Assembly (NCBI GenBank): GCA_038239345.1 | Contig: JBBSEX010000006.1 | Span: 124,001 to 188,000 of the forward strand | From: JBBSEX01 sp038239345 | GTDB taxonomy: Bacteria > Acidobacteriota > Terriglobia > Bryobacterales > Bryobacteraceae | Reading direction: 5' to 3' | DNA: 64,000 bases | In this document: piece by piece, positions 42,493-49,717 of the stretch | How the letters are laid out: every line of letters begins with the position of its first letter | Numbering within the stretch: position 1 is the stretch's first letter | The notes under the pieces: model-generated | Seen by the model: the letters and a program-made list of their open reading frames with translations, nothing else | The model's database searches: none | What the model was told of the DNA's origin: nothing | Translations under genes and position numbers: made by a program

Positions 42493-42808
42493 TGTCGGGT
42501 GCTCGAAAGATAGGATGCCGGGTTCGCGCAAACGTTGCACGGAATTGCTTCCCGACAGTCGACCGGCGCAGCCGATTCACCGTTGCGTAAAGAAGGGCCG
42601 CCGCGCATCCAACTATCAGCAGCCATCGAACATAGGTAGCCGTCGACAACGATATTCCCACGCCCGTGCCCAGCGCGACGTACATCGCCAGACACAGGGG
42701 GCACTTTGGTAACGCGGTCAGGATGGCGGCCGGAACCAGCCATCCCGCAATGTCTCGCGCCCGCCGGGGAGCCCTTTGTAACCCTCGGCAACATTGCCCG
42801 GCAGTCAC
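42176..42808 (-). CDS. Small CPLC-motif membrane protein with out-of-frame tail into fdhA
   Basis: A GTG at 42808 overlaps the DUF899 stop as GTGA. Residues ~20-75 encode two hydrophobic helices with WLVPAAILTALPKCPLCL, a pattern seen in small acidobacterial membrane proteins and reminiscent of MerC-like metal proteins. The frame then has no stop until 42176, so it runs about 317 bases out of frame over the 5' end of fdhA. That tail looks like frame noise (Arg/Gly/Pro-rich). Only the first ~85 residues are convincing; the true end is uncertain. A lost stop or a frameshift is possible. Confidence 0.5.
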   Translation of the reverse strand: MTAGQCCRGLQRAPRRARDIAGWLVPAAILTALPKCPLCLAMYVALGTGVGISLSTATYVRWLLIVGCAAALLYATVNRLRRSTVGKQFRATFARTRHPIFRAPDNADDTRLFSNHRWTPDFRPGGSAVGGRDQPNGPEVGAGLLPPAAGSDTDLRHVHGGGEWQVGAGLRDNGRIEFDGLHGVAPGPSGTAGGLRSYSGEPSSLLHGVR

Positions 42809-43584
42809 GCTTTGGGTCCCTCGGCGTGACAGCATGACCCCGCTGTTTCCGGGGCGGCGGCGTAAGCCTTCTCATATCGATCGTGATGCCGAACCCACGA
42901 CATCGAGAACGCCAGGCCATCTTCATCGCGGCCCTTCGGCGTGAAATCGAGATAATTATAGGCGCCCAGCAGAATGTCCAATCCCCTCCCATAGGTGGAA
43001 TAGGTGTGAAACAGATCGCCGCTCTGGTCTTTGTAAAATACGCTGGCGCCCGGGCCTTCGTCGCTTGGAAACCGGCGCACACCATAGTTGTAATCGGACT
43101 CGCCCTTCGCCATTTCGTCCTTTGTAAACGAGACGTGATAATCGAAGTTGAAATCGCTCTCATTGGACGATAGCCATTTGAACTGCCAGCCCATACGTTT
43201 CTGAAAGGCTTGAATTTCCGCGAGAGGCGCCCGGGACACCACAACCAGCGTTACATCCCTGTTCGCCAAATGGACCAGGCTGGCGTCGATATGATCGGCC
43301 AGGAATGAGCAACTCTTGCAGCCCTCGCTCCAGCCCGGACCCAGCATGAAATGATAAATAATCAGTTGACTGCGCCCCGCGAACAGGGCGCTTAAACTCT
43401 CCTTGCCATTGGGCCCATCGAACGAATACTTCTTTCCCACTTTTTCCCAAGGCAATTCGCGCCGCAGCCGGCTTATCTCGTCGTGCTGCCGGGTGTGCTC
43501 TTTCTCTTTTTCCAGCAGAGCCTTGCGCGCCTCCGTCCATTTACCGCTGGCAACTACTTCATGGCCGATGTCCACGGCATTCAT
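42805..43584 (-). CDS. DUF899 thioredoxin-like protein
   Basis: The 259-residue protein starts at the ATG at 43584, which has AAGGAG eight bases upstream and forms ATGA with the preceding gene. Family signatures are clear: EISRLRRELPWEKVGKKY, FMLGPGWSEGCKSCSFLADH with a CxxC pair, YHVSFTKDE and the C-terminal SMSWVRHHDRY. DUF899 proteins resemble peroxiredoxin/thioredoxin folds and are often near AHSA1-like and ArsR genes. It probably acts in redox defence in the cytoplasm. Confidence 0.93.
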   Translation of the reverse strand: MNAVDIGHEVVASGKWTEARKALLEKEKEHTRQHDEISRLRRELPWEKVGKKYSFDGPNGKESLSALFAGRSQLIIYHFMLGPGWSEGCKSCSFLADHIDASLVHLANRDVTLVVVSRAPLAEIQAFQKRMGWQFKWLSSNESDFNFDYHVSFTKDEMAKGESDYNYGVRRFPSDEGPGASVFYKDQSGDLFHTYSTYGRGLDILLGAYNYLDFTPKGRDEDGLAFSMSWVRHHDRYEKAYAAAPETAGSCCHAEGPKA

Positions 43585-44054
43585 CGCTTGGTCTCCTTGT
43601 TCCCGCCCTGTGCCCGTACGCGAATTCTCGACAGTAAATCCGTCCATCCAATGTTTATCCGCCCGCCGTCCATTTGTTCCGGGGCGATCAACCCTGCGGC
43701 GCGATGCGAAAACTTTAGCCGCGTGATACCTGGTTCCGCCGTCAGCCGGTATTGCACATGGGAAATCACCGGCCCGGACATGAACAGCGGCCCATGAATT
43801 TCCAGCAGCGTCGGCGGCTTAATCGATTGCACATGTCCCCATAGATGGCCGCTGTTATTTCCCAGATCGCGAAACCAGCGCCCGCCTGGCCACGGCTCCA
43901 GAGTCATCGTCATCGGCGTTCCATCGGGCGTCTGATTGTACGGACCCATCTGTTCCAAAATGCTCTCAAATACGATCTCGATTGACGCCGAAATCTCTTC
44001 GTCCTTCAGCACTTCCAAGGTGTGTATTCCTTGTTCAACAAGACTCGTCGACAT
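43581..44054 (-). CDS. AHSA1-like SRPBCC protein
   Basis: The 157-residue protein has the SRPBCC pattern: DEEISASIEIVFESILEQMG, then TMTLEPWPGGRWFRDLG and a late RLKFSHRAAGLI strand and helix. It binds a hydrophobic ligand in related proteins. It begins 1 base after the arsR stop and ends in an ATGA overlap with the DUF899 gene, so arsR-SRPBCC-DUF899 is a compact translational unit. The arsR/AHSA1 pair is a very common bacterial arrangement, in which the ArsR protein controls the operon. Confidence 0.88.
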   Translation of the reverse strand: MSTSLVEQGIHTLEVLKDEEISASIEIVFESILEQMGPYNQTPDGTPMTMTLEPWPGGRWFRDLGNNSGHLWGHVQSIKPPTLLEIHGPLFMSGPVISHVQYRLTAEPGITRLKFSHRAAGLIAPEQMDGGRINIGWTDLLSRIRVRAQGGNKETKR

Positions 44055-44055
44055 A

Positions 44056-44409
44056 TTACTTCTCCTTTTTTGTTAGTTGTTCCCGCATCTTGCGCTCGGC
44101 CCGCTTCTTTATGCTGTCAAGGTGATGAGTCCAGAAGCGCTCATACCTCCGCACCCAGTCGTGCACGGGCTTCAATTGATGGCCTTCAAGACGGTATAAG
44201 CGCAGTGGGCCGCGCTTGGTTACCGAGACGATGCCGACCTTTCGCAGCACTTGTAAATGCTTCGAAACGGCCGGCTGGGGGATGCGGAGCGCCGTGACGA
44301 TGTCGCCCACCGCATGCTCCTCGCCATCCACCAGCAAGTCAATCAGCTCCCGCCTTCGAGGTTCGGCGATCGCATTAAAAACATCGGTTGTGGTAGCTGC
44401 ACGGGCCAT
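44056..44409 (-). CDS. ArsR-family repressor of the SRPBCC/DUF899/fdhA operon
   Basis: The 117-residue winged helix protein has FNAIAEPRRRELIDLLVDGE, the recognition helix ALRIPQPAVSKHLQVLRK and RLYRLEGHQLKPVHDW. No Cys metal-binding motif is present, so it belongs to the SdpR-like group that does not sense arsenic. It is the first gene of the leftward operon. The promoter and inverted repeat at 44418-44445 stop directly before it, so the mRNA has almost no leader. It most probably represses itself. Confidence 0.92.
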   Translation of the reverse strand: MARAATTTDVFNAIAEPRRRELIDLLVDGEEHAVGDIVTALRIPQPAVSKHLQVLRKVGIVSVTKRGPLRLYRLEGHQLKPVHDWVRRYERFWTHHLDSIKKRAERKMREQLTKKEK

Positions 44410-44417
44410 CTAAGGAA

Positions 44418-44445
44418 AGTATATTCCCATATCGGAATATGTCAA
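44418..44445 (-). promoter_or_regulatory. Near-consensus promoter of the arsR-fdhA operon
   Basis: The minus strand has TTGACA (44445-44440), a 16-base spacer and TATACT (44423-44418), close to the sigma-70 consensus. Transcription is expected at about 44411, two bases before the arsR ATG at 44409. The transcript is therefore leaderless or nearly so. Confidence 0.75.
44421..44440. promoter_or_regulatory. Inverted repeat in the arsR promoter spacer, operator
   Basis: ATATTCC (44421-44427) and GGAATAT (44434-44440) form a perfect inverted repeat with a 6-base spacer. It exactly fills the space between and slightly overlaps the -35 and -10 elements, so a bound ArsR dimer would block RNA polymerase. 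Confidence 0.7.
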
Positions 44446-44511
44446 GAGGTGAAGTTGGGGGCTCGCAAGCATTGCGCCAGACAGGCGTATGCTGTACACT
44501 CACGCCATCCT

Positions 44512-46467
44512 ATGCCAAATCTTCATGCAGCCGGTCTCTGCGCCATCGCTCTCGCCGCAGCCGCAATTGGCCTTGGAGCCGCCGCTTCCGCGCCCAGCGA
44601 TTTCACCCGCGCTATCCGCGCCAACGACTTATCTACTCTGCGAAAATTATCGTCGAGCCCCGAGGCCGTCAATGCCCCCGATAAGCTGAAAGCCGTCCCT
44701 CTGCACTACGCCGCGATTTATGGCAGCCCCGAGGCCGTTCGCATTTTGCTCGATGCCGGGGCGAACCCCAACGCTCGCAATCAAAGCGCCGCTACGCCGC
44801 TGATTTACGCCGCCTGGAATTTTGAGACGACCCGCTTGCTTGTCGAGAAAGGAGCCGACGTTAACGCCGCGGAAAATACAGGCAGAACTCCCCTGATGGT
44901 CGCCGTCTCGGCTCGCGGCAACGTTGCCACCGTCCGCTATCTGATCGAAAAAGGCGCGGACGTGCAGGCGCTCGACCGCTTCAAGAACGATGCCCTAATG
45001 CGCAGCGTCGACGCCCCGATAGTGGAAGTTCTTCTCGCCCACGGTGCCCAGGCCAAGCTTGCCAATCGCGCCGGTTTCAGCGCTCTAAACAATCCAATCG
45101 TATTTCGTGACTATGACCGTGTCCGTTTGTTGCTCGCCGCCGGAGCCGATCCCAATCAGACCAATACGTTTTCCGGGACCGTCGCCAAGGGTTCCATTGC
45201 CCTGATCCACGAAAGCACGCTGATGATCGCCGTACCCCATAGCGACCGCAAAACGGTGGAGGCGCTTCTCAAAGCCGGTGCGAACGTTAACGAAGTCGAT
45301 GGCCGGAAGATGAGTCCGCTGATGCTGGCGATCGCTACCGATCATGCGAATCCCGCAATCGTCCGCCAACTGATCGCCGCTGGAGCCGATGTAAATGCCA
45401 AAGATGGGATGGGCGATTCGGTGCTCACCTGGGCCCGCAAGTTCCGCAACCCCGAAATTCTATCTATCCTCGCTGAAGCCGAAGCGAAAGGAGCCGAACT
45501 GTCGCCTGCACCCCAACCCGCGGCCGGATCGCAGCCTGCCAATGCAGTGGAGGCTGTTCGCCGGGCCATGCCGCTTCTGGCAAAATCGGGCTCGGAATTT
45601 TTCCGGGAAGGAGGCTGCGCCGGTTGCCACCATCAGATGATGATGGCCCATGTTGCTTCTGCCGCCACCCGCGCCCGCCTGAATCCGGATTCCCGCCTGC
45701 GCCAAACTTTTCTCGATTCCATGGTCGCCTATCGCCCCGAAATTTTCGCCGACTTCCCGCTGCTGAATTTTCATCCAGGCGATTACGATCCGGTGCTGGC
45801 GAATACGATGGCTTTCGCTGACCTTGATGAACCGGCCAACGATCTAACCGATCTGCTCGTCCACTACATCGCCGCCCGGCAGCATCCCTCCGGGGCATGG
45901 ATCTACGTCGGCCTCGCCCGCCCGCCTCTCGAAGACAGCAACATCAGCCTTACCGCCAAGGGGATACGTACCTTGAAGCGCTACGGTTGGCCCGCGCGTC
46001 AGGCGGAATTCTCGGAACGCATCAGCCGCGCCCGCGCCTGGCTGCAAAACGCCCAGCCTGTTACAACCTATGAGCGCGCCGACAAGATCATGGGTCTGCA
46101 AGCTGCCGGCGCTTCCCCGGCCGATTTATCCGCCGATGCCGCCGCGTTATTAAAACTGCAGCGCGCCGACGGCGGTTGGTCCCAAACAGCTTATCTGGAT
46201 TCCGATGCTTACGCCACCGGCATGGTCCTGCATACTCTCTATACCGCCGGCTTGGCATCTCCGGAAAACCCCGCCTATCGCAAGGGCGTGGAATTTCTAC
46301 TCCACAACCAATTCCCCGATGGATCCTGGTATGTCCGTAGCCGCGCGCCCAAATTCCAGCCCTATTTCCAGAGCGGCTTCCCCTTCGATCATGACCAGTG
46401 GATTTCCGTCGCCGCCACTTCGCTCGCCGTCATGGCGCTAAGTCCGGTGGGCCGTCCGCGCGAGTAG
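44512..46467 (+). CDS. Exported ankyrin-repeat / heme / cyclase-repeat protein
   Basis: The ATG at 44512 gives a 651-residue product; the upstream open frame overlaps arsR. A signal peptide (~1-25) leads into seven to eight ankyrin repeats (residues ~30-335, e.g. TPLIYAAWNFETTRLLVEKG and LLKAGANVNEVDG). A single CAGCH heme c site (Cys369, Cys372, His373) follows. The C-terminal ~270 residues contain alpha/alpha-toroid repeats like squalene-hopene cyclase or prenyltransferases (GGWSQTAYLDSDAYATGM, FPDGSWYVRS). The combination suggests a periplasmic scaffold with a redox site. No catalytic DxDD motif of cyclases is seen. Confidence 0.8.
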   Translation: MPNLHAAGLCAIALAAAAIGLGAAASAPSDFTRAIRANDLSTLRKLSSSPEAVNAPDKLKAVPLHYAAIYGSPEAVRILLDAGANPNARNQSAATPLIYAAWNFETTRLLVEKGADVNAAENTGRTPLMVAVSARGNVATVRYLIEKGADVQALDRFKNDALMRSVDAPIVEVLLAHGAQAKLANRAGFSALNNPIVFRDYDRVRLLLAAGADPNQTNTFSGTVAKGSIALIHESTLMIAVPHSDRKTVEALLKAGANVNEVDGRKMSPLMLAIATDHANPAIVRQLIAAGADVNAKDGMGDSVLTWARKFRNPEILSILAEAEAKGAELSPAPQPAAGSQPANAVEAVRRAMPLLAKSGSEFFREGGCAGCHHQMMMAHVASAATRARLNPDSRLRQTFLDSMVAYRPEIFADFPLLNFHPGDYDPVLANTMAFADLDEPANDLTDLLVHYIAARQHPSGAWIYVGLARPPLEDSNISLTAKGIRTLKRYGWPARQAEFSERISRARAWLQNAQPVTTYERADKIMGLQAAGASPADLSADAAALLKLQRADGGWSQTAYLDSDAYATGMVLHTLYTAGLASPENPAYRKGVEFLLHNQFPDGSWYVRSRAPKFQPYFQSGFPFDHDQWISVAATSLAVMALSPVGRPRE

Positions 46468-46470
46468 GCA

Positions 46471-46827
46471 TCACGCGCCGACGCGCTGAAGGAATGAGCG
46501 ATCCTCCACCAGGACGCAGCCCGATGCATCCATCCGGGCGACGTTCTCGCAAGCTTCCTGATCAGAAAGCAGGCGCTCCCGATACTGCTCATAGGCGGTC
46601 AGGCTTGGGAAATCGATGAGTGCCAACGCCTCATCGGTACGGCCGGCGATCTTGGTCGGCAAGTAATAGCCGATTAGTGTGCCGCCGCAGCGTTCAATCG
46701 GCCCTGGCCAACTCCTGGCGTATGTTTCGAAGTCACGCAATTTATGACGGTCCAGCTTGTAGCGAATGCAAAGTGTCGGCATGAACTCACGATAAGCTGC
46801 AAAAATCTCTGTCGCTTCCATCGTCAT
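46471..46827 (-). CDS. NIPSNAP-family protein
   Basis: The 118-residue protein has the ferredoxin-like fold of NIPSNAP proteins: IRYKLDRHKLRDFETYARSW, then GTLIGYYLPTKIAGRTDEALALIDF and a helix YEQYRERLLSD. Start at the first Met (46827) or at the Met two codons later (46821). It is divergent from the ArsR-type regulator at 46865 with a 37-base gap, so the regulator probably controls it. Function of the family is unclear. Confidence 0.8.
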   Translation of the reverse strand: MTMEATEIFAAYREFMPTLCIRYKLDRHKLRDFETYARSWPGPIERCGGTLIGYYLPTKIAGRTDEALALIDFPSLTAYEQYRERLLSDQEACENVARMDASGCVLVEDRSFLQRVGA

Positions 46828-46864
46828 CGAAGGATCGCGAAAATACTGGCGCTACGATAACAAC

Positions 46865-47545
46865 ATGGAATTCGCATCGGACCTCGCCGTCATTGCCCGG
46901 GCGATCGGCGATCCTGTGCGCGCCGCGATGCTCGATGCGCTAATCGATGGCCGCGCGTTGCCAGCCGGAGAACTCGCGATGTTGGGTAACGTTTCGCCAC
47001 AAACGGCCAGCTTCCATCTCAATAGTTTGCTGAATGCGTCGCTGCTTAAGGTGGAACGGCAAGGCCGCCACAGTTACTATCGGCTTGCCAACGATGCCGT
47101 TGCCTCGGCACTTGAAGCTTTGGCTGCCCTTGCGCCGCCAGCGCCCGAACCTCGCAGCCGCTATGAATCGGACAGCGTCAAGCAACTCCGCTTTGCCCGT
47201 AGCTGTTACAAGCACCTCGCCGGTAGTCTTGCCACGGAGATCAACCGTGCCCTGCTAGCCCGGGAATTCCTGCTTCCACAGCCGGAGAGGGCGTATAGTC
47301 TCAGCCAGGAAGGGCGTCAGTGGTTTCAATCGCTAGGCATCCTGCATCCAGCGCCAGGACGCGCTTGCCTCGATTGGACGGAGCGCCGTCATCATCTGGG
47401 AGGCCCGCTCGGCGTCGCGCTGTTCGCCCAACTCAAAGAACGCCGTTGGCTGGTTGCCAATCCCAACACCCGGGCAGTCCGCCTTACTCACCAAGGCATG
47501 AGTTTTCTGCATCGCCAACTCGGAATCCAAATGCCCGCCCGCTAA
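46865..47545 (+). CDS. ArsR-type winged-helix regulator with C-terminal extension
   Basis: The 226-residue protein starts with an ArsR-like winged helix (AIGDPVRAAMLDALIDGR, then GNVSPQTASFHLNSLLNASL and RQGRHSYYRLA). A C-terminal helical domain with SCYKHLAGSLATEINRALL and a WTERRHHLGGPLG region follows, which carries Cys and His residues and may bind metal or another ligand. This layout occurs in single-domain ArsR relatives of about 220 residues. It is divergent from NIPSNAP, likely its target. Confidence 0.88.
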   Translation: MEFASDLAVIARAIGDPVRAAMLDALIDGRALPAGELAMLGNVSPQTASFHLNSLLNASLLKVERQGRHSYYRLANDAVASALEALAALAPPAPEPRSRYESDSVKQLRFARSCYKHLAGSLATEINRALLAREFLLPQPERAYSLSQEGRQWFQSLGILHPAPGRACLDWTERRHHLGGPLGVALFAQLKERRWLVANPNTRAVRLTHQGMSFLHRQLGIQMPAR

Positions 47546-47967
47546 CGTCACCATCGAGCGGAAATTATTTTGTGTTTCCCTTGCAACACATACGGCGCAA
47601 CATCGTCCCCGGCGGAACGCCTGCTATATATATTCACATCAGAAGCGATCAAGTGGCCGGCCGGCCGCTGCTTCTGGTTGGGAGTGTGCAGCGCCTGACA
47701 AGCGCCGCGAGATATTCGTATCTCAAACAATCGGGTGTCGGCTGGATGTTGTCGTCGGAATAGCGCTGCCTACATGGCGGTCTCTCGCAAAGATTCGCCC
47801 GCTGATGACGAGCCGGTTTCTTTTCTGTGGTGGGGATGAAACTGGTGATGTAGCTTCGCGAAATTCGGAAACAAGATTCCAGTTCCCCCTGGTACACTCC
47901 CCCGTGCGGGCTGTCATTTGCTTGGCGGCCCGACGGCTTTGTAGAATCTCCCACTGAACGCGTTACG
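47546..47967. other. 422-base gap without a convincing gene
   Basis: Frames on either strand here are short, Arg/Ser/Pro-rich and look like noise. A hairpin GAGATA-TTCG-TATCTC at 47709-47724 is perfect but not followed by a T tract. An AT-rich stretch (TATATATATT near 47633) could be a promoter -10 for the next rightward gene, but it is far upstream. I see no tRNA, riboswitch or repeat. Confidence 0.55.
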
Positions 47968-48756
47968 ATGATTACAGCAGCGGATCGCGCAATGCAGAAT
48001 TTCAAGGGCCGGAACTTTACCGTACCATTGCCTCTTGGGCCCGGTCTCACCATTTTTTGCCTCTCCCTAACTCTGCTGTTCTGTCTCTCGGTCGCCCTTA
48101 CCGCTCACGAATCCGTCGAAAGTCCCGCCGAGCAGATCGTGCGCCGAGTGATTCAAGTCCAGCAAAATCGCCTGCCCACTTACACCGTCCTCCGCCGATA
48201 CGTGTTGCGCAACCGCGCCTGGAATCAGGAAGTAATCATGCAGGTACGGATGACGGACAGCGTCGGCGAGGGCAAGAAGTTCGACATACTGTCCATGCAG
48301 GGTGGCAGCAAGCCGTTCCGCCGCGCGCTGCGGCGTGTCATCGAAGGCGAAGCGGAAGCCAGCCGGCCAGCTGTATCCGATCAAATGCGCCTTTCGCAGG
48401 CGAACTATACGTTCACTCTGTTAGGCGAAGAAACCATCGCTGGAGAGCGTTGTCACGTTTTACGATTGGAACCGCGGCGAAACAATAAATATCTGGTTCA
48501 CGGTCGGGTTTGGGTTTCGGCCAGCGACTTTGGGCTGGTTCGCCTCGAAGGCCGGCCCGCCGCGAACGTCTCGTTTTGGGTGGGTACTCCATCCATCACA
48601 CAAGAATTCCGGCAAGTGCAAGGACATTGGTTGGCGGACCGCAGTTCGTGGACGGCCAACGCGCGCTTCGTCGGCCAAACCGAACTCGTGACGGAATGCG
48701 ACCAATACCAGATCCTCCCGCTAAAAACTAGCGAGCGCGCCGGCGGAATGCGCTAA
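47968..48756 (+). CDS. Secreted LolA/RseB-like protein
   Basis: The 262-residue protein has an N-terminal hydrophobic segment (LTIFCLSLTLLFCLSVALTA) as signal or anchor and a body that resembles LolA/RseB-type beta-sheets: AEQIVRRVIQVQQNRLPTYT, RVWVSASDFGLVRLEG and a final strand pair. Such folds bind lipids or lipoproteins in the periplasm. The start at 47968 or at the Met at 47992 is uncertain. It stands alone, 422 bases after the regulator. A hairpin follows at 48758. Confidence 0.65.
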   Translation: MITAADRAMQNFKGRNFTVPLPLGPGLTIFCLSLTLLFCLSVALTAHESVESPAEQIVRRVIQVQQNRLPTYTVLRRYVLRNRAWNQEVIMQVRMTDSVGEGKKFDILSMQGGSKPFRRALRRVIEGEAEASRPAVSDQMRLSQANYTFTLLGEETIAGERCHVLRLEPRRNNKYLVHGRVWVSASDFGLVRLEGRPAANVSFWVGTPSITQEFRQVQGHWLADRSSWTANARFVGQTELVTECDQYQILPLKTSERAGGMR

Positions 48757-48757
48757 C

Positions 48758-48781
48758 GCTTGGACGGGGATAAGTCCAAGC
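48758..48781 (+). terminator. Hairpin after the LolA-like gene
   Basis: GCTTGGAC (48758-48765) pairs with GTCCAAGC (48774-48781) around an 8-base loop, starting two bases after the stop codon. No T tract follows, so it may be a weak terminator or an mRNA 3' end stabiliser. Confidence 0.35.
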
Positions 48782-48883
48782 CGCCATTCCCATCATAAAA
48801 GTCCCCGCAATATCGCAAGATTGCAGCAGCGGCGTGATGCCCTTGCAGGTATCCTGTCATAGCTACATAATCATCGGAGCAAC

Positions 48884-49717
48884 ATGAATTACTTCAAACA
48901 AACAGCGTCGGCTTGCGGTCTTCTTATCGTTTCTAGCGGCATGTTATCCGCTCAACCCGTGCAACTGGAAAAGTTGGAGAAGAAAACCATTCTCGTCTTC
49001 ACTCCACATCCCGACGACGATACGTTTTGTTGCGCCGGCACTCTGGCGCTGTTGGCCAAGCGGCAAAATAATATCCACATCGTGCTCTACACCAATGACG
49101 ACAAGGGTTCTTCAGACCCCGACATGACCAGCGAACGGCTGGCCCGGATCCGCAAGGCGGAAGAAGAAGAGGCCTGCCGGATCATCGGAATTCCCAAAGA
49201 AAACATCCATTGGCTGCAGTTCCACGACGGAATGCTCGAATACGCCAACACTCTAGATCTGGTGGAAGAAGTCACGAAAGTGATCCGCACCTATCGCCCC
49301 GATGTCGTGATGTCCATTGATCCAGGATCGGAAACCGTTCGCTGGCATAAGACGGACCATCGCATGGCCGCCAACAATACGGCCGATGCCGTACGCGCCG
49401 CCGAGTGGCATCTCTACTTTCCCAATCAGCGCTTGCATGACAAACTCGAACCGTGGAAAGTGCCGATTGAGGCTTTCTTCTACGTCACCGCGAAAGCCGC
49501 CAATTACTGGGTGAATATCGATTCCGTGCTCGATGTAAAGTTAGCCGCCTCCGCCGCCCATGTCAGCCAGTTCGCGCCATCCATCAGCAAGTACCGGCCG
49601 GATTGGGACCCCGCGGATCTCGCCAAGCTTAAAGAAAAGATGACCGGTCGAGCCTTGAAGAAAGATGGCCACACGGTGGAAGCGTTCCGCATCGCGACGT
49701 CTTTCAATCAGCAGTAG
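48884..49717 (+). CDS. PIG-L family deacetylase, exported
   Basis: The 277-residue protein has a signal peptide (TASACGLLIVSSGMLSA) and the LmbE/PIG-L motif HPDDD at 42-46 with FTPHPDDDTFCCAGTL, where His42 and Asp45 are zinc ligands. A late HKTDHRMAANN segment supplies further His residues. PIG-L enzymes remove acetyl groups from N-acetylglucosamine-containing lipids or thiols. It converges with and overlaps the ceramidase-fold gene at 49704 by 14 bases, so a deacetylase lies at the very edge of the 49.7-63 kb block. Confidence 0.9.
   Translation: MNYFKQTASACGLLIVSSGMLSAQPVQLEKLEKKTILVFTPHPDDDTFCCAGTLALLAKRQNNIHIVLYTNDDKGSSDPDMTSERLARIRKAEEEEACRIIGIPKENIHWLQFHDGMLEYANTLDLVEEVTKVIRTYRPDVVMSIDPGSETVRWHKTDHRMAANNTADAVRAAEWHLYFPNQRLHDKLEPWKVPIEAFFYVTAKAANYWVNIDSVLDVKLAASAAHVSQFAPSISKYRPDWDPADLAKLKEKMTGRALKKDGHTVEAFRIATSFNQQ

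Noticed and set aside
47649..48053. 134-codon minus-strand frame in the 422-base gap
   Set aside because: No SD, low-complexity Arg/Ser content and overlap with the start of the LolA-like gene.
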